NCBI GenBank assembly: GCA_010645155.1
Contig: CM021318.1
Coordinates: 7,548,789 to 7,612,788, forward strand
Length of the DNA: 64,000 nt
Direction: 5' to 3'
Origin: Tigriopus japonicus
Taxonomy: Eukaryota > Arthropoda > Copepoda > Harpacticoida > Harpacticidae
Shown here: one piece after another, positions 49,376 to 60,600 of the stretch
Position numbering within the stretch: position 1 is the stretch's first letter
How the letters are laid out: each line of letters begins with the position of its first letter
Program-made: the position numbers and the translations under genes
Notes under the pieces: generated by a model
Databases searched by the model: none
What the model was told of the DNA's origin: nothing
The model's input: the letters and a program-made list of their open reading frames with translations, nothing else

Positions 49376-50187
49376 AGTGTGTGCAGGGTTGCATCGGACA
49401 AAAACCCACCCGTTTTTTTTGGGTGTTTTTTTCGAGCGGGTTTTTCGTTTTTTTTTTATATTTTTGGTTTCTTAGATATTATTATTCATATTATTAAATC
49501 TTCGTATTACCTTCTTCATATTGTACCACATTAACAAATCACAACTGAGTTTTTAACAATATGCGACTTTTTTATGCTCGGTGTTTTCGCAAGAAACAAC
49601 AACTTTTAGCATTTTTTGCTTCGCTTACTTAAATCCTGCGGGAAATGTCTAACGTATATATTTTACACGCACTTTCACAACACTTTTCAAAGAAACAAGG
49701 ATTTTTATAAATTCTAGAATAATTTGTGCAAAGCAAAACTATGTTCTTAAGGGAGCACTAGGTTAAAACTAGGTTGCGATGAAAAAAATTGCCCAGAATT
49801 GAGACATATATCTGGCCAAATTTGAAATTTTTATGTGAGCAAGGAACATTTTAAGCCAGAAAATGACAAATTGCTAGTAACTTTCGTCGCATTGAGTGCA
49901 GCTTTTAACAAAATAGTGCAACTTTAGGGCTAAAAGCCTGCAAATCTATCTGAGCCCTATTTGTAACATATCCCCATAATTCATTTCTTATTCACGAGTT
50001 CTAGGAAATATAAAATCCACGAGCATTAAATTTAAGTCGTATGTAGTCACTTACAAAGAGGTGAGCACAATTTTAAGGGACTAATTAGGGGCACTTAAGG
50101 TAAAAATGAGAAAACCCTGTAAAACCCGGCCGGTTTTTTTTCAGGGTAATGTCAACCGGGCGGGATTGAAGCAACCTTGTGTGTGTG
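49376..50187. mobile_element. hAT-like non-autonomous element, about 0.8 kb, containing a second repeat
   Basis: The proposed body is 49384-50179. Its left end is CAGGGTTGCATC; the right end read inward is CAAGGTTGCTTC, with CCCG/CGGG-rich subterminal segments on both sides. Flanks are AGTGTGTG (49376-49383) and TGTGTGTG (50180-50187), a 7-of-8 match in simple sequence, so only moderate support for a target duplication. Inside, about 49600-49959 matches the right two-thirds of the element at 2005-2469 and ends at the same terminal GAGCCCTA. That part is probably a separate element nested within this one, or both derive from a shared ancestor. Confidence 0.55.
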
Positions 50188-51156
50188 CTTTGTTGCAAAA
50201 AAATTAACTCATTCTCTGTCTAAAGCCACGATTTAAGCAGAGGATTTAAAATCAAAAGCTACGTTTAAAATACATTCATCAAAAGTTGACTTGAATTTGA
50301 ACCACAAAACACGTGGCAACTCTTCCATTTGCAACACGGTCTGAAAGTTAAGCGAGTCATTTCTTGAAATGAGATTCCCAAAGCCGCTTCAGAACTCGTT
50401 AAGAAGATGATTTTTTATGACTCATAGCTGCTAGTTGTTTTCACAGATTCCCAAGATCATGCCGTTCCAAGTTTGCCAGACTTGAGACGTTTCATAAACC
50501 AACATGACAAGACTGATTTGATACGGCGTTCTACTTCCACGTCAGAATATAGTTGTTGGCCTTTCATCAAGGACGCCAAACGAATGTTCGCCCTCGATTC
50601 ACGGTAAAGGGTGGGAAAGGGAAAAACAGGGCCGTAATCTGATTAGCATCCTTTTCAAGACCAAAGAGATGTGTGTGGTCTGATAAGTTGACAACATGTG
50701 AAAGGCGTCTATGTGGGTGAGTGGGTGGTCGATGAGGTTAATTGAATTGCCACCCCGACTCGTCAAAGCAAGGTGGTTCCAGATGAGTGTGGAACACGTC
50801 CACATGAATGGAAGAGCCAACAGGATTGCAGGCTTCTTGAGCTTGTTCCAATCAGCAGAGAGAGAGAGAACATCAAAGCGTGATGTTACACTAAATTAAT
50901 AAACAATGGCAAACTGGCGCTCTAATGAATAAAGGTCACTGAAAGAGTAGCAAAAGTAGGAAAAGTGGAATCTAGATAAGGGATACGAAAAAGTCAACAA
51001 AAATAGATGAGAGGGAAGCGTTGTTCAGAAAGGCTTGATGGAGTTGGTTTTGTATGATGTAACATCAGCCATTAGCCAGTTTATATGAAACCCGTTTCGC
51101 ATATTTTGCAACAGCGGTTTATGGTTGACAAAAATTCCATTCGTTAGACATCACTC

Positions 51157-51400
51157 CTCTCTTTTGTTCAGAGGCCTCCATTTGCTTTTTAGAGTGCTTT
51201 GTGATTTGAACCCCAATTCAACATTTGTCATTCCTTGGAAACTATCAACCAACAACCAACCATAATAACCACCACGTGAGCCATCATTTCTCTCTGTTGG
51301 TTGGAGGCCTCCATCTGCTTTTTTGAGTGCTTTGTGATTTGATCCCCAATTCGACATTTGTTATTCCTTACAAACCATCAACCAACAACCAACCATAATA
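51157..51400. repeat. two-copy tandem repeat, 133-bp period
   Basis: A unit of about 111 bp containing GAGGCCTCCAT-TGCTTTTT, GAGTGCTTTGTGATTTGA, CCCCAATTC, ACATTTGT and CAACCAACAACCAACCATAATA occurs at about 51157-51267 and again at about 51290-51400, a few per cent diverged. The short open frame across it simply repeats the motif SNWGSNHKALKKADGGLQ on the minus strand and has no other coding support. Confidence 0.85.
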
Positions 51401-52119
51401 CAATTTCTTTCTAATGAAATCCCACACAAGTAGCCTATGTTTCATTACGATGGCATTTTGCCTCATCCTGTGTTTGAACTTGAGATATCTGCCATTTGAT
51501 GGATCTGAGAAAACCTTCCATCATTGCTATTCCTTAATGGGAATTAAGTATTTAAATTGAAAACATATCAAAAGATTTTGTCGTTTGGGATGACTTTATT
51601 TTTCAGCCAGCAATATTCCGAAAGAACCAATTGAATTTGGGAATCGTGACGAGTGAAGCTTTCGAATATGAGAACGCATTTGTCATGTTCTTCTGCCATT
51701 ATAGTCACGAAGCAACGTACATGTGGGTAAAGGGTTCTTATGGCAGCTGAAGATTCCTGAATGGCAAAATTTTATATTCTACTAATTTGAAATTCTTCGT
51801 TCCACTTCTCACGTCAGATGCAAGGCTACTCCATTACTAACGAACTCTTTTGCTCTTATCAGAGACCAAGTTTGAACTCCTAAATAGGCTTCCGAAAAGG
51901 AACGATCTGAGCGTCATTCTAGAAACTCCACGAACGGATTTCTGGCTCACAATTCCATATCGTAATTACAGCATGGTCAAATCTTTTAAGGCACTATTTG
52001 AACCATTGGAACATTTTGTAGTCTACCTCTTAAAAAGAGGATAGAGGGGAGGTACCACAGTAGGTCGTTCTACTTCCAAAGGGAAATTTTGCCATTTTCC
52101 AAGAAAAGGAATGAATAAG

Positions 52120-52805
52120 TGAGGTCTGATAATTTAGTTGGGGATTTGGGAGCCAAAAGGGCAAGGGATCAGGTTGGTCAGCGACGAGATTTTCCTTCTA
52201 TGAAAACGGGACAACCGGGATTTTCTACAATTTTCAGAAAAAAAATCTCTTTTACTACGGGATTTTGTAACTGAAACCGGATTTTCAGATTTAAGTGCTA
52301 GATTTAAAGATTTAAAAGCGTTTAATGGGCTAAAATAGCAAAAATGAAAGGAAAATCTAGCACTGATAGTGTATCTTCACCAAATCATGTTTTCCATTAT
52401 TAGTTGAAAAGTACACATCAAATTTACGATATTTCTACCCTACTACAGATAATAATAAGAAATCTCCTAAATTCCGGAAAATCCGTGTTTATTCCGTCCT
52501 CGGGATCTCAGGACGGGATTTGCTTCAACGGGACGGGATTTAACCAACTCTGCTAGGGATGGGTCAGAACTTGGGTTTGAACATACGGTAACAATGTTTT
52601 TGTTACATAAGGAAAACGTTATCTTTTGGCTTGATAAGTGCTCTTTTAGCTTGATAAAGAGCCAAAAATGTAAATTAAGGTGGGCAATCTCAAAGGGTCT
52701 TCATCAAGTTTTTTAGAGGGTGAGTCTGAGGCTCAGTCACTTTGAGCTCCGACACATCCTTAGCCATTGTCGCAACCAAATCCCCGCCTGAATTTATCCA
52801 AACAT
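52120..52805. mobile_element. older inverted-repeat MITE interrupted by a younger element
   Basis: The left end (52120-52169: AATTTAGTTGGGGATTTGGG, then GCCAAAAGGGCAAGGGAT) and the right end (about 52757-52805; inverse of AATTCAGGCGGGGATTTGG, then CAATGGCTAAGGATGTG) are long inverted repeats matching those of the element in receptor intron 4. The segment 52553-52756 matches that element's interior. The inner 383-bp insertion (52170-52552) separates the left repeat from the rest. Without the insert and one duplicated octamer the element would be about 295 bp. Confidence 0.7.
52162..52560. mobile_element. hAT-like element nested in the older MITE
   Basis: The body is 52170-52552 (383 bp) with ends CAGGTTGGTCA and, read inward from the right, CAGAGTTGGTTAA. 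The flanking octamers are CAAGGGAT (52162-52169) and CTAGGGAT (52553-52560), differing at one base. The octamer is itself part of the conserved CTAGGGATG block of the older element, so the duplicated target is identifiable independently by comparison with the intron 4 copy. CAG...CTG ends and 8-bp duplication fit hAT. The interior repeats ACGGGATTT-like words and encodes no protein. Confidence 0.72.
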
Positions 52806-53179
52806 ACTAATCCTTTGAAGTGTTAATGGATAAGTAGCCTTTAACCAACTTCTCATCAAATGCGTCAATCCTTTACATTTCTTGACAAGTTAGTCTAAAA
52901 TGTTGCTGCCCCTTTAAGTTGGTAACAGCCTTGATTACCGTAATACCTCTTTTACGGCGTGGACACCCTTGGAACTTGCGACAAACATAAGTGAAAATCG
53001 TTCAGCAAAATACAGATTATCTCGCATTTGTCAAAAATATGTGCTTGCTTTAGACAACGAAGACGCCAAACGTTAAATAACGAGGTTGAGAGAGAGAGGG
53101 CAAGGAATTAGCGGTAAAGTTTTGGCTCAGAGATCTATTTCTTGATTCATGCATCAACCAATAAATACAGCGTTATTAA

Positions 53180-54220
53180 CTAGTTAAATCTGGGTGGCGG
53201 CTCTCCTCCACGAAACGTGTCATGCCACCACTGCATTACGGGCAACCGGTTCTCCCACACGAGTTTATTGCCATAGTAGCACCACCACACCCCAAAGACC
53301 ATCCCACCCAAATGTGCCGCGTGGTCAAAGAATCGCCAATTCATAACCAATCCAGCCGTATCCACAGCCATTAGTCCTTTTATCGCAGAGCTGGCACTGA
53401 ATGTAAATCCCGGGATAAACACGATCTGCATCAGAGCATTAGGGAACATGGTGCCAAAAATGCCCAACACAGTACATATGGCTCCAGAAGCCCCCAAAGA
53501 GTATCCCATTCGTCCACTTCCAACCTTATATACCATACTCGCAAGGCTAGAAATCACTCCGGCTGACATGTAAACCGCCAGAAATTGTTCAGGTCCCAAT
53601 AACTGCACCCCATGCTTCATGAACCCGTGCAACACATACATGTTAGCAGCCAAATGGATGAATGAACTGTGACTGAACACGCTCAAAATCATGGGCAGAC
53701 ACACGGCGGATGATGCCGCCGGATTACATGAGAAATATTTGAGCATCACAGGCTGCAGTGCGGGCACACGCCAAGCTAGAAACACAACCACATTAGCCGC
53801 ACAGATGCCCACAAACAGGACATCAGCTGGACTCAAATTATTCCACCATCGGTTGAGCTCAGCTCGAAATCCTCCTGCTTTGTGCATGCCGGGAGAATGA
53901 TCCCAGATGGGACCAAAGAAACCGCTTCCCGAGGAAAATCTGGCCTTTTTCTCTTTCCGCATGTTTTCATATTGCCAAATGGTTGCCCCAACAAAGGCCG
54001 TAGCGCTAAAACCAGCCGTGAATGCCACGGGTTTAGCTAAAACGGACCAATTGACTGGAGTATAAGTCTCTTGTCTGACCATAGGTTGGCTTCCCACGTG
54101 ACCTCGACGGCCTTTTTGGCGAAAATGACGCAGGCCTGAACCAAAAGGACCACGTGGGAACAAGCCTTGAGACAGCAAAGGTCGGCCTGAATTGGACAGG
54201 ATCCGACTGAAGACTGTCAT
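53180..54220 (-). CDS. PARL: mitochondrial rhomboid intramembrane serine protease (PARL / rhomboid-7 type)
   Basis: A single uninterrupted frame of 346 residues; the ATG at 54220-54218 has a strong context (AGCCACCATGA). Family knowledge: this inner-mitochondrial-membrane protease cleaves substrates such as PINK1, PGAM5 and OPA1-type proteins and affects mitophagy and cristae shape. Visible: an Arg-rich, acid-free N-terminal 40 residues fitting a matrix-targeting signal; an extra N-terminal helix (about 64-83) as in the PARL subfamily's 1+6 topology; HSSFIHLAANMYVLHGF (184-200) with the oxyanion-hole His/Asn; the catalytic GASG motif with Ser245; and HAAHLGG with catalytic His303. The Ser-His spacing of 58 equals that of human PARL. 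Length is slightly under the human 379 because of a shorter N-terminus. The absence of introns contrasts with the receptor gene and could reflect retroposition, but no poly(A) remnant or target duplication was noted. Confidence 0.97.
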   Translation of the reverse strand: MTVFSRILSNSGRPLLSQGLFPRGPFGSGLRHFRQKGRRGHVGSQPMVRQETYTPVNWSVLAKPVAFTAGFSATAFVGATIWQYENMRKEKKARFSSGSGFFGPIWDHSPGMHKAGGFRAELNRWWNNLSPADVLFVGICAANVVVFLAWRVPALQPVMLKYFSCNPAASSAVCLPMILSVFSHSSFIHLAANMYVLHGFMKHGVQLLGPEQFLAVYMSAGVISSLASMVYKVGSGRMGYSLGASGAICTVLGIFGTMFPNALMQIVFIPGFTFSASSAIKGLMAVDTAGLVMNWRFFDHAAHLGGMVFGVWWCYYGNKLVWENRLPVMQWWHDTFRGGEPPPRFN

Positions 54221-55065
54221 GGTGGCTTTGAGGGTATATGGCAGATGGAGGTAAGAAACTGATGAAATGGGTCAAGATTCAAGTTTACATTGTACAATGC
54301 GCAACAATGTTGACAAGAAGGTTTGTTTCCATTTGTTGCAAAATCAGAATGTAAAACCAGGGTCATGAGAAAATAAGGTAACAAAAGATGACAATGTGTT
54401 TTAGTTGTTCCAGTTTTAGAAATAAAAGCCAAAGCAACAGTGTCTAGTGTCAAATTTATCCTTTTTTGTTCATAAGATAGGAACATCCAATACATTGAAA
54501 ATCTGAAAAAACATAAAAAAACCCGAAATTGCCACTAACCGAGAGGTGGCTGTCAACATATTTAGAAAAAAAAAATGATTTTCCTTGCAAACCGCATTAA
54601 TATTTTCTATTTTGAATTCAGACTTTTGGAGCTACCTTAGTCTGCCGTTTTGTATCGGTTTTAGCTTTGTGTTTAACTTGAGTTTTTTTATCTAAGTTTG
54701 TGTTCATTTTATTTGCCCTATCTGACTTTTAGGCATCCATGTCTGCTCCTGTTACGTTGTCTACGGTAGAAATACTAAAAGGCAGAGATTGGCATTCAAA
54801 TCTATGATTGCCTGACCCGGCACGGACCGTCTGTGACGTCATTCATCATGCGGGAAGCCGAAGTTCATGATTAAAGGAACCTTTTTCTTCTACGAAACAC
54901 ATCTAAACTATTTCGCTCATTTGATAGGGCAGTTTGGTTATTGAAAGTCCTCAAGTCTGCTGGAAATGTGTTTAAGGTATTTACCCGATATGAAAAAAGT
55001 GAATTTCAATTAGTGTGGAGTTTTAACAAGGGCCAATTAATGTCACACAATCGGGTGATTGACAA

Positions 55066-55351
55066 CAAAATCTTAGTGATGTGGAATCTGGGCTTGCGCA
55101 AGTTTTTTTACGGGAGGTTGCAAGGTAGGGTTACTGCTTGCAGAATGGGTGCTTTGCTCTTGTATATGAGCAAACACGAATGTGAGTTTGATTTGCAACC
55201 CTGCTCAGAAGTCACGAAAGTCAGGGATGCCTTGCCTTTTGGTGATCCTTAAAGGAAAAACGGGTTTATGAAGACTGGTAGATAGAGGGGAATATGATTT
55301 CACATCGGTAAGTTGGCAACCCCGGCACCAAGTCAGATCACTACAAAATCA
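55066..55351 (-). mobile_element. hAT-like MITE, family B, copy 2
   Basis: The element is 55074-55343 (270 bp), the reverse-complement relative of 47213-47510: blocks such as GGAATCTGGGCTTG, GGGAGGTTGCAAGGTAGGGT and AAACGGGTTTATGAAGA correspond in order. Ends are TAGTGATGTGG and TCAGATCACTA. Flanking octamers CAAAATCT (55066-55073) and CAAAATCA (55344-55351) match at 7 of 8 positions. The plus-strand open frame covering it (54941-55252) is therefore transposon sequence, not a gene. Confidence 0.87.
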
Positions 55352-57071
55352 ACAAAGAAGAAGCACTCTGGTTTGTTTTTGAACTTCTTTAGAATTAGCT
55401 GAATGTTCAAGTGAATGCTATTGACCAATCACCAGCGTGAATCATCGGCACCGTGTGTTAGCCTACGACGGCCAGTCTCTAGTAAGGGTCGCTAGTCTAC
55501 GGCATTTCAAGACATTGTTGCTAAAAATGTATCAACATCCCTTTCACTTAGAATATTGTGAACAGGAACAAATGACCAAAAACCTTTGTCATTGTAGACA
55601 ACATGCAAGCAGTCTCTATGACGCAATTCTTTTAGCACTTTAAGTTTCATAATGAATGTCTGTTTTAATTATCTTTTTGTTCCTCTTTTATACTCATTAC
55701 TCTTTGACGTTTAATTGATCTCGTTTTTCCTTGCAACATTGAAACACGCTCATTCACCCCCTCGACATGAAATTATGTGGGCCTTTAAATCTCCCGGGGG
55801 TCAAGGGAGGCCAGCGGATCCATGGATATACTTACAGAAGAGGATGCGAAGACAGCTGTTTGTTGTTGTTTTTGAGAGCCCAATGAGGCCCTCTGGAGTG
55901 AACGATAGGGAAGTGTTATGGACTCAATATTCAATATTTTATACTAAATCAGTGAACAAATTGTCTAGACATCATTCTAGTTTGTGTTTCTGTCTCTTAG
56001 AGATAATTAAATGCAACCCACTCTTGGGTAAATCACGTTCACCACTCATTATCAACCCTATTCAACTTATCCTGAAATACCAATTGTTTCAGATTATAAG
56101 TACCAAACAACACCATCAAAGCGAAGAATACAGTGCTCCATGAGAGTGATCCGTTCTTCACTGCATTCTGCATGAATAATCAGTGTGAGGGAATCATCAA
56201 CAACTCAACTATTAGTTGACAAAAAATTTGTTTAATCTCGTGCTTCCTCTCGGTTTGGCTGATCAAAATGTTGATATTTGGCATCTAATGGATTTCAAGG
56301 ATTTCAGACGATAAAATGCTGATTAAAAATGATGTTTTTATGGGGAAGAGTGTGGATACTGTGGCTGTGAGTTTCATTGTTAATAACATGACCACAGTTT
56401 TCTAAAAGACGCCCAATCTTCATGAAACTTGATCGAAGTATAACTGAACTCGTTGTCTGAAGTTGGTATTATTATATTTAAGTTACATGTGTATTTATTC
56501 GAGATCCATTCTCCATTTTGTGCGAGATATTGGTCTGAAGGAGCTCAGTTTTGACTAATTCCCGAGAACAGAAAGCAGCATTACAAAAATGAATGGTAGG
56601 AAAAGGAGCGCTATCTAATGCTGCAACAATGTTCTGAAGCGATGTTTGCTATCAAACACCTATTTCTATCGTTTTTTGGCAATTTCGTTCAAATTCACTG
56701 CAGAGCCGCACCGTTTTAAGGGCCTCATTGGGCTACGCGTCAGCTGAAGTTCGCGTCCTGTGGTGAGAGGTTCCTGGCGGATCACACCCAGGTACCTTTG
56801 AACCGGCCGGACAGGTTTCAGTCAAAAAGGTGACCAGATTGGTAGCTTCAAACTTGATTTCTACGAGCTCATTTTCCAACTTTTGCACCCTATTTCGTAT
56901 CAATGCTTCAACAGTGATATCTTTAAAATATTCATTGGTCTCCATAAACTGGCAGAAATTGGATCACCCGACTACTTGCATTTTTAGTTGGCCAAAGGGC
57001 TTGGCATCGTTCCTTTTTTGCTGGTCACGCTGTGCATTTTGTCAGATGCTTCTCCTTTTCTACGGGCAAGC

Positions 57072-57257
57072 CTAAATCTTCTGGAATACTCGGATAGCAG
57101 AGGCAAACTCCTCTCTCTCCAACCATCTAAAACCTCTCCTCAGCTTGTCTGAAAACGTCCTCACCATTGTGGCCGACATCTCTCTCCTATTGACTGAAAA
57201 GGCATCCTCCACTTGATTCGCGATTCTGCTGGATCGGCTGCAAGTTTCTCCTGAGTG
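57072..57257 (-). CDS. possible exon fragment of unknown protein
   Basis: A 61-codon minus-strand frame reads in part NQVEDAFSVNRREMSATMVR, then FSDKLRRGFRWLEREEFASA, ending at TAG (57074-57072). Composition (charged, helix-forming) is protein-like, and a second charged, coiled-coil-like frame (RVQKLENELVEIKFEATNLV) lies downstream at 56945-56733 on the same strand. They are not in one frame and I recognise no family. They may be pieces of a decayed retroelement ORF or exons of an unplaced gene. Confidence 0.2.
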   Translation of the reverse strand, partial: HSGETCSRSSRIANQVEDAFSVNRREMSATMVRTFSDKLRRGFRWLEREEFASAIRVFQKI

Positions 57258-57477
57258 CTACATGACGCTAGTAGCTAGCTAACTCGTAGCCCCTCCTTGG
57301 GTTGGAAGGCCAGCGAGGTTTGCGACTCACTCTAGAGCAAGCTCGGTTCCTCTGCGCCCGTCCTCGCTCTCAGGGAGGATCGCGGTACCATTGCCTGCCT
57401 CAGGAGGACAACGAGGGCACCACACTTGCTCACTGACAGGGATACTAGTTGAAAGCGTAGGACTGTTGTGACCAGTC

Positions 57478-57640
57478 ATCTATCCATCCATCCATCCCTT
57501 CCTCCCTTCCTGAGGTGCTGAAAAAAGGCTGGCTTGCTGCTTGCACGGTCGCCGCGGTCTTGAGGTCGGAAGAGAGGGAAGGAATACAAGAGGATCCCTT
57601 CTCCCTCTTCTTCTTTTTCTTCTTGGTCTCCTCCTCCCGC
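57478..57640. repeat. low-complexity block: ATCC microsatellite and pyrimidine tract
   Basis: ATCC tetranucleotide repeats (about 57480-57498) merge into a CTTCC-rich run, and a CTTCTTTTTCTTCTT tract follows at about 57600-57630. The minus-strand frames here are Glu/Lys-rich only because of this composition. Confidence 0.8.
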
Positions 57641-60600
57641 TCTTGGCTTAGAAGAAGTCTCGGCCTTCTTCTTAGTCTCTCCCATCACATTTGGTGACTC
57701 AAACCTTGCTTGGAACTGGAATCGGGTGCCACCATCATCATCTTCATCCACCTCTCTTCTTTTGGTCCAAGTGGTTCAAACTCTCCGGGTCTAGTCATTA
57801 TTATTCTCCTGCTCTGGTCCTCATCATCGTCGTCGGCATCGTCAAGTTTTCTGGGGTGTGGAGATAAAAAGGAAGACCATAACAAACCAAATTAATATTC
57901 ATTGTCCTAACAGTGAGCGGTTTAGTGAGTGAGTCAGTGAGGGTCTAACTCTTTTGAGCTCGACCAATAGTGGGCCTTTCTGTTTGTTCTCCACCATCTT
58001 ATGACCTGGCTTCGATGACCATACAGAGACCAGCCATGGGGTAAGACCATGTTCCGGCAATTTCTATTTCTTATGCATTCAATGGTTTGAGGGGTAATGT
58101 TCAACACTGAAATTTGAGGGCTACGATTGACGCTTCAAGAGTCTTGGAAAACCATGATGACACTTTCATTTCAATTGACTCCATGACGAAATTGTCCTGG
58201 CGATTGTCGTTTTAGACAAAATCAAGGAAAGAATGAAGAGTGCGTCAGAGAAAGTGATGAGAAAATGATCAAGGGGTGAGGCTTTGCCAAGAATCTATGG
58301 AAACGAACACCAAAACGATCTTTTCATGTGCCAGTTTCAATTATCTTTCAACAAGCAGAGCCTGTTTGTCTTACAAATGTACAGACAAACCACAAGATTT
58401 TTTTACCCCTAAAACTTAACGTGCAAGAATTGCATTCCAAATCTGGTTGCAAAGGACACTTCTGTCTTTCCGAAATTTTTTGATCATTTGAAGTTCCTAC
58501 ACAAGTTCCACCTAAACATCTCCCAATCTAAACTAGACTGAAAGAGACAATGAACTATCGTTTTGCAAAACTTTCCATTGACGGTGTATGATTCCCAAAT
58601 TTTCGAAGAATATCTAAAGAGCAATAGCCAAGAATAAGTAGTTAAAAACTTCAAATGAACCCAAACCTTCCAGAGAGGATAAACATAACGTTTTTTATCG
58701 TATTTCTTAAGGAGCACAAATGGCCCTTTTGGTAAAATACAATTGCATCGAATTGAAAAGAGAATTCCCTCGCCAAGCTCCCACAACAATAATCTATGTG
58801 TGAAACGAAGCCTTCTGTCAAATAATCTCTATTGGCGAGAAAAACGGTTGTCCTCCGCACGTTCGTTAGGTTGACATTGTTATTGCAGAATACGTACCGA
58901 GTGTCAGAAAATGATTGTTCTAGAATTATAACTTGCTCTTTAAAATGTTCTTGAATGGATATTTCGATTGGTTTACAGATGATCTCGATTTTTTAAACAA
59001 GCAATATTCCTGCGTAGAAGAGACATGTTGATATTGTATCCTTCAAACGAAAAGGAACTTCCCTCGTTGAAAATGGAGCTTTTGCAGCGGGACTCGTTTC
59101 TGTTCTTATCTCTACCTAAGCTAAAATGGTCCCACTTTCCGTCGGATCTTATCGTTCCCATCGAATGGAGACGATTTTCACCGCTTGAGAGCTTATGTCA
59201 ATCTCAAACACATTTACACATCCTTGTGGACCGATCAGAAAATTCTCTTCGGTATCCGAGATCTTTTCCACCTTCACTTGCGGTCGAGTAGACTTCATTG
59301 TCCCTTGATGACCCGGAGAAATGCACATTCTGAAATCATGCATTATGCATGACGAACAAGCTTTCTTTGACCCCGGCCTTTCAGCTGATTTTGGCCTTTG
59401 GCGACTGACCTAGGAACTCGTTTGTTAAGAAGTAAAAGCGGATGCTTGGAATCCAACAACCCCATTCAAGAGTGACTAAGGTTGAACCATCTGTTTCTTT
59501 AAAGACTTGTTTTTCGTGATTTTGAGATTGAGCCTTTCAGTATTTGAACGCCATACGTACCTTTTATTCAAGAAAGACTTGTTTATTTCCTGAGTGCGAG
59601 ATCCAAGCAAGCTCTTAATGCATTTATTTCTCTCTCGCAGTCAACTGGTTTTTGCCAGTGAATGCTGGATGAAGGCTCAAATTTTAGATCGACATAATTT
59701 ATCGGGACTGATTGAAACTCATTTCTTCAACGGGATTGTCATTATTCATGCGCTTTGAGTTCGAAGGAGAACCGTTTTGATGGCATCTCCCAGATTATAC
59801 CTGCGTGTCCATTCATGAATCCCTGGACAGTTTCATAACCCCCACAGAGGATGGGCAACAACATTTTGCCCCGTGTTCTTTTTCAAACTTGGCAATTCTT
59901 GCCAAGTGTGTTATCTCTGGGCAAAAGGCTGAGGAAATGAGGCGTTGCGTCTTTTGATTTGAAGTGACCACGTGTACTCTTATGAAAATGATATTGAAGT
60001 TTCAACTTTTCCAATACCCAAAGATGTAACATGATTGGCAATGTCGATTTCATTTCTAAGCCAAACTCAATCGACACCCGATTTTCTTCAACATGAAACG
60101 GTGATAGAGATGTCTGGAAGTTATTGAAAGTCTGGCATGTGGCATCATCGAGAAAAAAAATGTAACGAGGGAGTGTAAAGATCCTCTCTTTGGCTTTCAA
60201 CGCGTTCTTTTCCTCGTTGCTTCGAGTAAAATGAGAACAATGCAGTTGAGGGTCTAAACAACAACCTATACCCCTCTTTATGGAGTCTCTTGGAATGATA
60301 AGGTCTAAATGAAGATATTTTACATGAAACTTTAGTAGTCTTCTCAAATAAAGCTAAACAGTGTGGTAGCTGCACTTGAAAGGTTCTTTACCAAGATTTT
60401 TTTCAATAGGGGTGGTTCTTGACAGTTTGTGAATGAAGCATTAAGATTTTCGAGTTATCCTATGCTGACGTATCCGTTAGCTTCACAAGAAGTGCTTCTT
60501 TTGTGTCTTTTCTTCATTATCTTCATTATTCTCTTGATATGAAGCCCCTCAGTTGTTCTCAGAAGCTCACTTACCACACGCACGAATTCTCTTCGGATAG

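Noticed and set aside
54941..55252. 104-codon plus-strand frame
   Set aside because: Most of it is the hAT-like MITE at 55074-55343, whose relative at 47213-47510 is non-coding.
55715..56143. 142-codon plus-strand frame
   Set aside because: Begins at a non-ATG codon, has no motif, and composition looks like translated non-coding DNA.
57476..57885. acidic/basic minus-strand frames over the GC-richer patch
   Set aside because: Charged runs come from the ATCC and CTT simple repeats; start and splice context unconvincing.
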